Origin: Metellina segmentata
Taxonomy: Eukaryota > Arthropoda > Arachnida > Araneae > Tetragnathidae
Assembly (NCBI GenBank): GCA_947359465.1
Contig: OX375874.1
Coordinates: 91,453,672-91,517,671 of the forward strand
Direction of reading: 5' to 3'
DNA: 64,000 nt
Part shown: in pieces, positions 55,001-64,000 of the stretch
How positions within the stretch are numbered: the stretch's first letter is position 1
Layout: every line of letters begins with the position of its first letter
Translations under genes and position numbers: made by a program
The notes under the pieces: generated by a model
Seen by the model: the letters and a program-made list of their open reading frames with translations, nothing else
Databases searched by the model: none
What the model was told of the DNA's origin: nothing

Positions 55001-58000
55001 GAGACAGTCTGAACTATATGTGTAATACGTTATAGTACTATATGTTCAAAGTGAAAAGTTCTACACAAGTAGTAAAGTTTTATATGGTTCATTCTTATAT
55101 TCCTTTTTATGTGCACTTATAGCATCATAAGAAACAAATATAAGAATACACCTTATAAAACTTTACTATTTATGAAGCACTTTTAACTTTGAACATAAGA
55201 TTTCATGACACAATATAAAACATTTTTATGTGCATTTAGAACATCTTAAAAGAATATTTATAGCTAAAGTAAGTGTAAAGTGACAATTATTTTGATTCAG
55301 CAAAGTACATTTATACTCTTTACATGTATTCACTTACCTGCATTTTAATTTTTTCTTTCTGTAATGAGTTAATCATTACTTCTTGTTCTTTGATTTTTTC
55401 AGAAAATTCTCTCTCTTGACTTGTAATGCTCGATTGAAGTGACTCTACACATGTGGACAGTTCAGAAATCTTTTTCTGATACTCCATGTCTGCAGTGTAA
55501 ATCTGATTTAAAATACATTAAACAAATTAATTTGACAGATTCAACTAGTGCATGGAAAGAGAATATTACCAGCATGTTTTCAGCAAATTTAATGATATCA
55601 ATATTCTGCCAGAGTGAAAACTTCAAGTGAGTTAACAAATTTTTTAACATACCCTGATTTCTAGTTTAGTTTGTAACTCTGTGTTTTTTTTTTTTTGCTA
55701 TACGCAAAACTACTAATTTGACAGAGACCTATGACTTAAAATAGATTCTGAACATTTATGCCCACAACAGGATTCAAACCTACAGTCTTTTGAAATAAGG
55801 GTCAAAATACCCATCCCTAATTTCTGGAGTAAAAATAACAGAAAACAACTTTCTAGATATTTTAAAACCATGGTATTTCATTTTGATTGCATAGCAGATG
55901 GAAATTTATAGAAATATTAACTAAAAATATTCTCAAGGGAAACTAATTGGTAACTTCAATTTTTAGTTTAGCGCCAATTTCATTGAAGTGGTTTGTTTTC
56001 AACCAAATCACCAAGTGTTGTTTTCATACGTTTACAGCAACAGAAACTAAGGAAGAATTTAATGCCTCGAAAATAAATTATTCTCATTTAAATATAATGT
56101 TTAGTGTCTGTAGTGCATGATTCCTCATTTTCATTAAAGTTATTATTCCACAAAATGCAAATAGAAATTTCTCTTGGCTATCAAGAAGGTTGGTATAATT
56201 AAAATTAACATGTAGTGCAGAAGATATTTTTCAGTTTTCATAGATAAGATAAAGACTTTCAATACTTTTCTTTTAATTTTTCAATACTTAAAGACTTTCA
56301 CTTTTACAATAATCTTACATTTTACAAAAACTTGTAATTTGAAACTTTTTATGACCTACACATAAATGATAAATAAAATAGAACTGTATGTTTCGGCTTA
56401 TTTATAAAATTGGTACATAAATGCATATACAGTCAAAAAAACTAATTACTTTTCATTGATAACATATATATATTAATGCACTTTAAATGAAAAACTACTA
56501 TTTAAAATGCAAAACATACAAAATATACAACAATTTGAAAGATATATATATATAAAATAAGTCTTAAAGCTAAATGCAAACAGAAATGAACAACTAAATA
56601 ACATATCTACATTAAATACACTAAATTTATAGAATACCTGTTGGTGCAATCTTTCATTTTCTTCAATTCTACTTTGCAGTTCACAATTTAATATATTATA
56701 TGATTCAGGCAATGGTGCAGATTGATTAGAGGAATGTTTACCCTATAAAAATAAAAACAAATTTGTTCTCAGTATATAAGTATATTATTTGTTTTCAGTA
56801 TATAAGTAAACACACAAAGGATAAATTGTACATCGCTCACCAAAGAAATAATTTATGAAACTACCCATAGCAATGCCTATACATAAAGCTTTTATTTACA
56901 TAGAATACAAACTATATTTTGGAAAAGCCCAAGTAAAATCTTTTCAGAAACCCAAACTAATACACACACAGGAATTTTAATTTACATGATATTTTAGTGC
57001 AATGAGATCTAAGTGAAACAGTATTCAAGAAATTGGATAAGACAGACAACTTTACTTTAAAAGTTTTCAGGATTAAAATAATTACCTTGGAATTCTTAGA
57101 GCCAGAATCAACTACTTCCAAGTCATTTTGAAGAACCGAAACTCTTTTTGCAAGTTGAACATTTCGAAAACTCAGACATTCTACTTCCTGTTCTAATTTT
57201 CTCATTAACTGATCCTTTTTCTTCAAAGTTTCCTACAAATTATGAATGGTTTTTGAATAAATTCACAATTGCAATATCAGATGAGAAATTAAATTTGCAT
57301 TAAACAAAAATTGAATTTAAAAAATGGAAATTAACTGGATCAGTGCAAAATTATTATATAAGTACTCTAGTTACTTTAAATTTTCTAGTATGTTAAAAAT
57401 TTATTTAACTGCATTAATTAATAAAAAAAGGTTAAACACACAAGTAAAACACTTGCATTCAGAAATTATAAAACGAAAGAAAGATTATGCAGTAAATTAT
57501 AAATTTAATAAAATGCATACAAAAATGATTCATGCAATTTAGTGCACTGTAATAAAAACTGCAGAAGCTTCCACAAAAATATTGTCACAGAAAGATATGT
57601 TTTTGTAGAATATACAAAAATTTTCCATATCAAACTTTTCACAAAGAATTTATTACCTGCAGCTCTGCAACATTACTATGTTCTTCTGAAACAGCTTGTT
57701 TTAGAACAGCAATTTGAGCTTTCAACTAGAAGATTAAGAAACCTATGACATAAATGTTTTATTCACACAAATCATGTTGAAGAGTGAGACAAAAATCAGG
57801 ATTTTTAAATTAAAAAATAACATTTATGTGATTAAAACAGATTATTTAAATTTAAAAGATTTTTATGACTTTAATTAATTTATTATTCCCAAATGTGCAT
57901 GTTAGAAATGAGACCTTCAGTTTACAACAGTGTTAAACATTTAATGCATATGAACATTTCAGGAAATATAGCAAGACAGATACTTGAAAATTTTAAGTGC

Positions 58001-60130
58001 TAGAGTGCTCCGCCCCCTGCTTACCAACCCGATATATGGCAATTTTAGTTTTGTATTGCAAATTACGATCTAAAAGTTCTGAAATTGGTATGACCAATTT
58101 TATTTGTCGTCATTTATATTTTACCACTAAAATATAAATGAGTTTTCTACATTTTAAATAATAAAGGGGCTAGCAAATTTTGACTATAATGAACGTTTAA
58201 GTAAGCTAAACATGTATACACTGGAAAGAAGAAGAAGGAGGGGGGATTTGATTCAGCTTTTCAAGTTTGTAAATCAAGGGGACACAGAGGGCTTAAATTT
58301 CAATAGGGATAACAGAACAAGGGGCCATGGGTATAAATTGAATAAGACACATTTTAATCGGGATTTAAGGAAAAACTACTACTTTAATAGGGTAATAGAC
58401 AGTTGGAACGCATTGCCAAAAAATATAGTTAATTCAAAGGGAGTGTACGAATTTAAGACACAATTGGATAGTCAGTGGGAATTGGAGAATTCATAAACAA
58501 AGGACCAGCCTTGTTGGGCTTGAGCCTGTAGCTGGTCGTCAATATTTGTATTTGTATATTTGTATTTTAAGAGGTGCTAGAAGAAATCCTAGGTACAATG
58601 TTTTCACAAATAGGAAATAAAAAAATATCTTTCTCTAGAATTTACATAATTAAATGCATCATACTAGACAACTATTTTCTTCTTTAGCAATTTTTAAAAG
58701 GTTCTTTCTATTTAAACTCAGTTTGTCAAAATTAATGGAAAATACTTTCACATTGTATGGACTTGCTTCACATGCATAAAATTTATCCTCTGTTGATGAA
58801 GAGATTTGTGAATGATTTGTTTTTAGAAAGCATAAAGAGAAATAGCTGGCAACACTTTTGGTTTCATAGCCTAACAAATAGCAGCCATCCATTTTCACTC
58901 AAAACCCAGATTTTTTTTTTTCCCCACTGTGGTTGTAATAATTTGATCATCTACTGTTGGTGCCATAAACGGGAGAAGTAAATATTTCAAATGAGGTGTC
59001 AAATAAAGTTTGACCCAGGAAAGTCGTGCGATACCATTTGGTATAAGTGGAAATGGATTCAGAAACTGACAATTTCTTCCTATGACTACCAATTTTTTTC
59101 AGTTTAATAATAGATGTTATTTTATAAGACTGAAGGAAGACCTCTGATTGTAATCACAACAAAAATCGTCTTTTATTACATTCATAACATAAAAACAATG
59201 TATTAAAAGGAAATTGAAATTTGAAAAAATTTACTTCCAGCAGTTAAAGAAACATCTGCACCAGGATGCCCAACCCCTTTGGATCCCTTTAAAATTGCAA
59301 TGGCCCAGGACCCTAATCATGATGGGAAAATATGCAAATAATAAGAGTAACGAAATATGCAGTGATTCCATCACTTATAAAAAAAAGGCATGCAAAGTTC
59401 AAGGGACTTGAAAAACTCTTTGGGTTCAATAATTTTATAATTGGGATCAGCAATCCTCTTATAAATGGGAAGATATTACAAATATACCAATAATGTTTGT
59501 AATGATTTAAATAAACCAAATAAGAGTTCCAAATGGGCAATTATAATATGTGAAGTCGGTGGTGTGTTTTATTTAGGCCCCTCCCACAATACTTTAAGTT
59601 GAAGTTACTGAATCCCAATCTAATACTGTTTTTTTTTAATCTCTTCAAAGCGTAAGTAAATTCAGATATTTTCAGTTCTAAAAAGGGTAATTTTTGGGTA
59701 TCAGTGAGTGAAAGCAAATTTTGACACGAATATGTATAAGATAATATTCCATCCTATTTCATTTTGGGATTGATTCCGGACCGTCGTCAATAGCTTGTTG
59801 TGTTGTTATAGTACGACGTTGATTAAAAATGACCAATTACCCATTTCATTTTCCATATTATTAAAATTTAAAAAAGAAAAAAGTTTAAGTATCATGTTTT
59901 TAATAAAATTCACTTGATTTAAGCCACCTTTAATCATCATACCCTGGCAAAAAAAATTTAATTAAAGAATGCACTACTAAAAAAAATAGCAGAAATTACA
60001 TTAAACTTTGAACTGCTATAAATAATTACTTGGTAGAAAACAAGGTACTTACCTTTGAATACTCAAGAGCCAATTTTTGATACTTTAAGGATATTTCAGA
60101 ATTTTCTTCCATAATTGACTGGAAATGGTT
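36842..60130 (-). CDS. PPP1R21: PPP1R21 (KLRAQ-motif coiled-coil protein), 21 coding exons, complete
   Basis: Coiled-coil protein; the mammalian homologue is a Rab5-effector FERRY complex subunit on early endosomes. Exons in transcript order: 60130-60053 (ATG 60112-60110), 57725-57657, 57232-57086, 56742-56638, 55697-55653, 55502-55338, 54931-54873, 53673-53579, 50056-49863, 49668-49570, 48367-48282, 47193-47057, 45845-45753, 45665-45538, 44395-44243, 43354-43262, 41572-41534, 38745-38692, 37836-37696, 37592-37494, 37000-36842. Phases join throughout, including split codons at four consecutive junctions in the middle. The total is 2220 bp, about 739 residues; the human protein is about 780. 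Recognisable blocks: LKYQKLALEYSK at the N terminus, RKLEQEVECLSFRNVQLAKR, RIEENERLHQQ, FNDRNKDSFNALNVP, ESLSIPYEVAL and MSEHLANLNETL near the end. The shortfall against human is mostly in the low-complexity stretch before the C-terminal coil. The first intron and several others carry transposons. Confidence 0.94.
39426..41465 (+). mobile_element. pogo/Tigger transposon, degenerate, both ends present
   Basis: Terminal repeats CAGTGATCTCTCACTTATAC / CAGTGATCTCTCACTTATGC, flanked by TA. One frame from about 39965 reads KALAKHFNVPESTLRGILKN (HTH), ASHGWFEKFKNRHGL (CENP-B-type HTH), YNSDETGLFYKLMPD (first Asp). After a frameshift near 40555 it reads LLFMDQCPAHPHDLP (second Asp) and KIQPLDLSVIRCVK (third Asp position; usual form QPLDQGVI), then an acidic tail. 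At least three in-frame stops and one frameshift. It lies in a PPP1R21 intron, antisense to that gene. Confidence 0.9.
40513..41451 (+). pseudogene. Tigger transposase C-terminal half, open for 312 codons
   Basis: The 3' half of the transposase stays open and holds the second and third catalytic Asp, with an EDEEDDYDED acidic stretch and ALETLRDYFQFN end. The first ~17 residues are out of the ancestral frame. It lacks the DNA-binding domains and first Asp, so it cannot be a working transposase alone. Confidence 0.6.
41698..42626. mobile_element. TTAA-flanked MITE with GGTATCC ends
   Basis: TTAA at 41694-41697 and 42627-42630 flanks GGTATCC...GGATACC. 929 bp, AT-rich, no transposase. TAGTGAATGAACTA and its inverse TAGTTCATTCACTA (near 42204 and 42357) are internal arms. 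TTAA targeting suggests a piggyBac- or Kolobok-type helper. Confidence 0.6.
43795..43960. mobile_element. Possible Tc1-type transposon end fragment
   Basis: AAAAGTCATGGGATACCTCT...GGAGCCTCCTTT and CAACTCAACATGGCATGACC resemble a widespread arthropod Tc1-type terminal region as I remember it. No second end or target duplication was found, so it is uncertain. Confidence 0.3.
44860..45200 (-). pseudogene. Non-LTR retrotransposon ORF2 C-terminal fragment
   Basis: The minus strand reads ETVVAFCLITRPNCFTTHLH, GLGNIPKPCYSLCDSGKVMD and then, frame-shifted, a DV-C-like end. This parallels the FRLxTxHxCLxxHLxRxGIxxSPxCxLCxxGxxMDxxHL tail of Jockey-like ORF2. It is decayed and sits in the PPP1R21 intron 44396-45537, in the same orientation as the gene. 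Confidence 0.6.
45846..47056 (-). other. PPP1R21 intron, nothing recognised
   Basis: AT-rich, no coding or repeat signals. The same holds for introns 47194-48281, 48368-49569, 53674-54872, 38746-39425 and 42631-43261. Confidence 0.5.
50679..52479. mobile_element. 1.8-kb foldback element with ~610-bp inverted arms
   Basis: The left arm 50679-51286 and right arm 51865-52479 are near-complete inverse copies, from GGGTCATTCCATATGG...to the mirrored ...CATGGAATGACCC. AACA at 50675-50678 and 52480-52483 is a 4-bp target duplication. A ~578-bp non-matching loop holds no ORF. Arms carry a GGC(G)GCCATTTTG box. In the PPP1R21 intron 50057-53578. Confidence 0.9.
55653..55697 (-). CDS. PPP1R21: PPP1R21 45-bp micro-exon with a 13-A run
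   Basis: Reading CAA then 13 adenines gives QKKKNTELQTKLEIR. TELQTKLE fits the AELRSRLATLE segment expected between the ENERLHQQ exon and the next exon. Length 45 bp, phase 0 at both ends, acceptor gtatag and donor gtatgt. The acceptor has a poor polypyrimidine tract and lies about 60 bp from a tRNA-like SINE head. If this exon is not used, flanking exons still join in frame. Confidence 0.6.
55755..55825 (-). mobile_element. tRNA-like SINE head fragment
   Basis: The minus strand reads GGATGGGTATTTTGACCC...GTAGGTTTGAATCCTG, with a B box (GGTTTGAATCC) and weak A box. No cloverleaf is intact, so it is not a tRNA gene. Confidence 0.4.
57086..57232 (-). CDS. PPP1R21: PPP1R21 exon with the main KLRAQ-domain heptads
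   Basis: It encodes ETLKKKDQLMRKLEQEVECL followed by SFRNVQLAKRVSVLQNDLEV, the most conserved coiled-coil block of the family. The preceding exon 57725-57657 encodes LKAQIAVLKQAVSEEHSNVA, the equivalent of the name-giving KLRAQ segment. Both exons are phase 0. Confidence 0.93.
58158..58563 (+). mobile_element. CR1-like LINE, 5'-truncated copy, nearly identical to 150-548
   Basis: Starts within the reverse-transcriptase tail (AAGGGGCTAGCAAATTTTGA), keeps an open frame to the stop at 58494-58496 and the same 3' UTR, and ends in TATTTGTATTTGTATATTTG. ATTTTAA at 58151-58157 and 58564-58570 is a target duplication. By eye about 9 differences over about 395 bp from the copy at the left edge. In the first PPP1R21 intron, antisense to it. 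Confidence 0.88.
58571..59763. other. PPP1R21 first-intron stretch, nothing recognised
   Basis: Short overlapping open frames on both strands, none with family resemblance. Confidence 0.45.
59764..59838 (+). mobile_element. SINE 3' core fragment
   Basis: GATTCCGGACCGTCGTCAAT...GTACGACGTTGATTAAAAA matches the 3' core of the SINE at 18451-18780. Head and body are absent. Confidence 0.75.
60053..60130 (-). CDS. PPP1R21: PPP1R21 first coding exon with start codon
   Basis: ATG at 60112-60110 begins MEENSEISLKYQKLALEYSK, 20 residues that align with the 19-residue first coding exon of vertebrate PPP1R21 (ending KYQKLAQEYSK). The 18 bp upstream, after a ttttag acceptor, are presumably 5' UTR, which implies at least one further noncoding exon. 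Donor gtaagt at 60052. Confidence 0.88.
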
Positions 60131-60169
60131 CTAAAAATGAAGAACAGATTTGTAAATTTGGTTTGTCGC

Positions 60170-60296
60170 TCCACTCGGTATTTGGGTTAGTTAAAACACC
60201 ACATGTCTTAAAGTGGGTTCCAAACCACAAAGAAAATCCTCATATGAACAGAAGCTGTTGAACCAAGGGCCAAAATGCTAACTACTCGGCTTCAAA
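60170..60296 (-). mobile_element. Possible degraded tRNA-derived SINE
   Basis: The minus strand reads GCCGAGTAGTTAGCATTTTG (A-box-like) and CCCTTGGTTCAACAGC (B-box-like). No target duplication seen. Confidence 0.3.
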
Positions 60297-61310
60297 ATAT
60301 ATAAATAAAGAATAGGTATAAAATGGTATATTTTAAGAAAAATACTTTTTAACTATTTTAAATGGTTTTATCTTTAGAATCCACCTTATATTTTGAAAGC
60401 AAGGTAAAGAGACAGGGAGAATAAAACTGCAAATGTCATTCTGCAATTATATACCTATTTGTACAATACAGTTGAGTTTTGGAGAACGAACTTACATTGT
60501 ATTAATATACAATGACGTAAACTTTTACCCTTACTTAAACAATTTACTAGTATAGTGGGAATCTCAAAACATGTAAGCATGTTGCTGAAACTCCCAAATT
60601 ACTTTCTAATAAAACGAAAAATGCAGGAACAATTTTTTCAAAGTATATCACCCAGGTCTGAGTTCTTACACTGCTTAATTTATAATTACACCACCACTGA
60701 GAAGCTATCAGTTACAACTCTAAAGTAGTAAAATCAGTTGTGGGAAACACTTCATTTTTTAAAATATTACATATCAAAGCTTCACTATACAAATATTACA
60801 TACTAGTTTTATAGCATATGTATAGCTTTATATCTCCATTTCAACATCTTTTGTTGGTACTTATTACCATTCTGTTGCAGTAAAATTCAAATTTTTAATA
60901 AACTTGCATAACATTTTTACTTTTTTTTTATGTGGCCGTTTTTTTTTTTTTCCTATACAAAATTTACTTTTGAGATGTCTGTTGTCATGGCTCGTCTTAA
61001 AGTTTCATGATTTGTTCAAAACCCTAGCAATAAGAGTAGGGCACAAATTTCATATTTTTTTCGTCGTAACAACCCTATTTTTCCGAATATTTCTTTTGAA
61101 ATATTTTTAGTGCAATTAATTAATTTTTTGAGCAGACAGAAACAAATGTGATTGTCTGACAAGCATGTCCCCGAAGCCTTTTATTTGATTATAATTTAAC
61201 ATACAACACAAAAGACAAAGAAAAGAAAGCAAGAATTTGTTGGTTTTAAGTCGTTAATTCATTTTTAAGCTCTCCCAAAGTAATAAAACTGGAAAGATAA
61301 ATTTTCTTAC

Positions 61311-61770
61311 AATCGCCAACAAGAATGGGCGTAACAATGAAGTGTCTTTACTTCGGCGATCTCACATGTTAGAAAGCAGTTCATACAATGTTTCGTATGT
61401 TGAAACTTTTAAAATCGAAACACAAATTTCGTGCTTTAGTTCTGCAATAATGCAGGACCACGAAAACTTTTCCAATTGACAATCCTCAATGTAAGTTGTA
61501 AACAACTTCAGATCATAACAAATTCGTGCTCAACAATCGTCTGCTACCTGCCCAGGTTCCAATTCAATAAACCCCCCCCCCATTACGGATTCATCGATAT
61601 AAATTCAGAAGTTTCGGAATGAAATAAGAATCTAAGGACAGTATTCCGGTGCACAAGTGCGTCATTTCCGTTCATTTCCTACTAACCAATCACGAAGAGC
61701 AAGGTCAGTATTGGTGAATTCTTGGTTGGTTGGTTGAATGGCGTCTATAACTTTCTGCAACGAAATGTAT
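61311..61770 (-). promoter_or_regulatory. Candidate PPP1R21 promoter and noncoding first exon
   Basis: Reading the minus strand, 61770-61660 holds GATTGGTT (inverted CCAAT), further CCAAT-like GGTTGG repeats on the plus strand, a TGACGCA ATF/CREB-like site and CCGGAA (ETS-like). A donor-like GATT|GTAAGA lies at 61311/61310 and could join the acceptor at 60131, supplying the 5' UTR. This is motif inference only; no transcript evidence is available. Confidence 0.3.
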
Positions 61771-61802
61771 ATCTTTTTAATATTTCCGGTAGAGGTAATT
61801 TT

Positions 61803-61930
61803 TAATTAACGTTCTACTAGAGCAACACAAGGGGTTTTTGACGACGGTCCGGAATCTATCCCTTTCGGGAATGATCGAAGGACGACACCACGATCAGATC
61901 ACTTAATATTTCTGAAATGCCACCCCTTTA
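61803..61930 (-). mobile_element. SINE 3' part, minus strand
   Basis: The complement holds GGATAGATTCCGGACCGTCG, TTGTGTTGCTCTAGTAGAAC and GTTAATTA, matching the SINE core and part of its body. Confidence 0.7.
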
Positions 61931-62009
61931 CACATTGACGTTTAACGCAGCAGCCCCTGTTGCCCTCCCTTTGTTACGCCTCTGCCCTTTCAGTTTAATC
62001 GTACCTTAT

Positions 62010-62275
62010 TAGGGACCTCGCAGCCCGGTAGTAAGAGCACTGGATAAACAACCGGAGGATTGCGAGTTCGAATCCTACCAAAGACCGTCGTGTACAAAGA
62101 GCCTAGTGCATGAAAAATCTACCATGGCCTCACGTTGGTGTGGAAGTTTGGACAGTGGGTTGCCTCGTCATTTGACCGTTGTCCAAAATTACGTGTTGTT
62201 TCCCTTTGGAATTGATTCCGGACTGTCGTCAATAGCCTGTTGTGTTGCTCCGGTACAACGTTAATTAAAATACCT
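62010..62275 (+). mobile_element. tRNA-derived SINE with a different head
   Basis: Head GCAGCCCGGTAGTAAGAGCA...GCGAGTTCGAATCCTA has A and B boxes unlike the 18451 copy. The body CCTCACGTTGGTGTGGAAGT and core GGACTGTCGTCAATAGCCTG are shared. The 5' edge is approximate. Confidence 0.75.
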
Positions 62276-64000
62276 ATTTACAATGCCTTAATTAACTTAT
62301 TTGAGATTTAATACTCAATGTTGCAAGAATTACTTCATCGCAAATCTCAATATTAAATACAAAAATTATACTCAGCCATACGAATTTTATCTTCAAACAA
62401 ATGATAGCTAGTTAGAGTTGCTCCAGTGTGACCTAAATTCTTCTGCCATCCTCGCTTTAAACTGAAGTTAAATAATCAGGGACTAGTAAAGTTTATAAAA
62501 GTACTATTTGGAGTAAAAAATCAAATGATTCTTTTTATCAGACAACCAAGAAAGTTGTATTCAAGAGATAATGGATAAACAATTCTTTATTCAGAAAATT
62601 AGTTACCTTCGATTTCTATATATTTCCCAACGATCTAACAAGTTTTCCCTCTTGTACCAAAATAGCGACTTACCTACCCTTCGACATTTTGGAATTACCG
62701 ATTTCGTAAACGGTTGTCTAGTGCAAAGAAAGGACATTTCTAAGGCGAGATATCTGGAGTCAAGGATAGATGTTCCGAGCCAGAATCCGGTAATCATTTG
62801 ACTGGTCAATCTTGCTATGTGGTATAGCATTGTTCTGGGGGAACAGTTTTGTGTTAATCAAATGTTTTGGTATCGATGGAACTGAACCCTTTTGCAACTG
62901 CCTAGTAGACTTCAGACATATGGAATTCCTCGTTTGGCAGAAGCTGAGTGAACAATCCCGCAAAGGTTCACCAAACACAAAAATTCACCTATTGTTGGTG
63001 GACACTGCTTTGCCGTAAAAAAATGGCTCAGAATCTTCCGAGTTGTACTTCTCATCGTAGGAATGTACACAGAAAACATGACATTTTCTAAGCGCTTACA
63101 TAATTTCTAATCAAATTATTTAGATGAAATTGATATATTTGGATTTGACATCAATAGTTATGGTCACCAGGATGCTAGATAGAAGTTTAGTTTGAATCCA
63201 GGTAAGACATAGATGTTTGGAGTGAATGTGTGGCCTCTCTAACATTAGGGCTCTTAATGCATGGTACACATGTGAAATGAGCCAGGGTAATTGCCAAGTG
63301 GTTCACAATTCAACCCTTATAGTGCCATGGTGAATAATATTCCATATTAGGCAGAGCATCATAAAAAAATTGTGATGACTTCATATGGAGGATGGTTACA
63401 TAAAAAAACAGATAATTTATGTCGCAATCCAAATAAAAAAATTTTAGTAGTAGTTTTTGGAAATAACAAATCTTATTTTAGTTTCAAAATGTTTCCACAG
63501 AACAATACATAAAATCTTTTATTCATCATTTCAGCAAATCATAATTCAATTCTACAGATTTTTACATAGAAGCTCAAAAGAACAGTACCTGTAAAACATA
63601 CAAGCTCAGTAGTTCTTTACTCATACCTTTTTCATACAGCCATAAATCATTTTGGAGCAAACAATATAAACATGTTTACACGAGTATTATAAATATTTTC
63701 AATTCAAAGAATAAATACACCAGTTTCTACGTTACACTAGAAATAAGTACTAATATGCGCTGGAAGAGACTTATTTTAAAATTTGCAAATATAGATTGTT
63801 GATTCCAATATATACATTTCATAAATCTTAAAATGGAAGAGTATAATACTGAATTTTGCTTTATGTTATAACACTGAAATATATTTTCCAAACTATATTA
63901 AAGGGCTAATATGTCCCCTAAACTTAACTTCCAGTTAATTTCTAATTCTCAACTTTATAACGAAAAGTTTTTCTGTCTTTTAAATAAATAAAGAAGACGT
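62276..64000. other. Right-edge stretch without a recognised gene
   Basis: Overlapping open frames of 68-76 codons on both strands at 62571-63018 show no family match or splice-compatible homology. The remainder is AT-rich. It may be intergenic upstream of PPP1R21. Confidence 0.45.

Noticed and set aside
62571..63018. Cluster of 68-76-codon frames on both strands as a gene or exon
   Set aside because: They overlap each other on opposite strands, show no family motif and no coherent splice pairing.

Overview
This is a AT-rich animal nuclear segment with long introns, GT-AG splicing and many transposon relics. I read it as an invertebrate, probably an arthropod. The resident families (CR1-like and Jockey-like LINEs, Tc1, pogo/Tigger, Merlin, hAT, Harbinger and TTAA-flanked elements, tRNA-derived SINEs) and the Tc1 protein style recall arachnid genomes, but that placement is inference. 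I see no prokaryotic genes, rRNA, CRISPR array or standalone tRNA gene.

Two conserved genes converge tail to tail. On the plus strand, 6061-36054 holds 19 exons of the second-largest RNA polymerase II subunit (RPB2/POLR2B). They encode about 1094 residues, from the PRYLLKFEQ block (about human residue 82) to the stop; the first ~81 codons were not found and probably lie left of the window. On the minus strand, 60112-36842 holds a complete PPP1R21 gene (KLRAQ-motif protein, FERRY complex subunit) in 21 coding exons, about 739 residues. All exon phases join in frame in both genes. The stop codons are about 790 bp apart.

The remaining sequence is mostly introns filled with mobile elements. 1-545: CR1 3' end. 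817-1133: hAT remnant. About 2200-2525: Merlin transposase relic. About 3560-5650: an old DNA-transposon relic interrupted by an internally deleted Tc1. The 5.5-kb intron at 7842-13340 carries two complex elements. The intron at 19194-24860 holds a four-level nest: a Jockey-like LINE split by a hAT element with 8-bp target duplication, split by a CAGGGTGG-ended element, which carries a Harbinger MITE. A SINE inserted into an older SINE lies at 18.4-18.9 kb. The PPP1R21 introns hold a degenerate pogo/Tigger transposon, a TTAA-flanked MITE, a LINE fragment, a 1.8-kb foldback element with ~610-bp arms, and a second CR1 copy about 98% identical to the first.

The most unusual observations are a ~55-bp module present seven times, in both orientations, inside elements with unrelated termini; the long palindrome transcribed within PPP1R21; the nested insertion stack, whose order can be read from target-site duplications; and a SINE family whose copies share a 3' core but have different tRNA-like heads. 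No wholly new coding system is evident.
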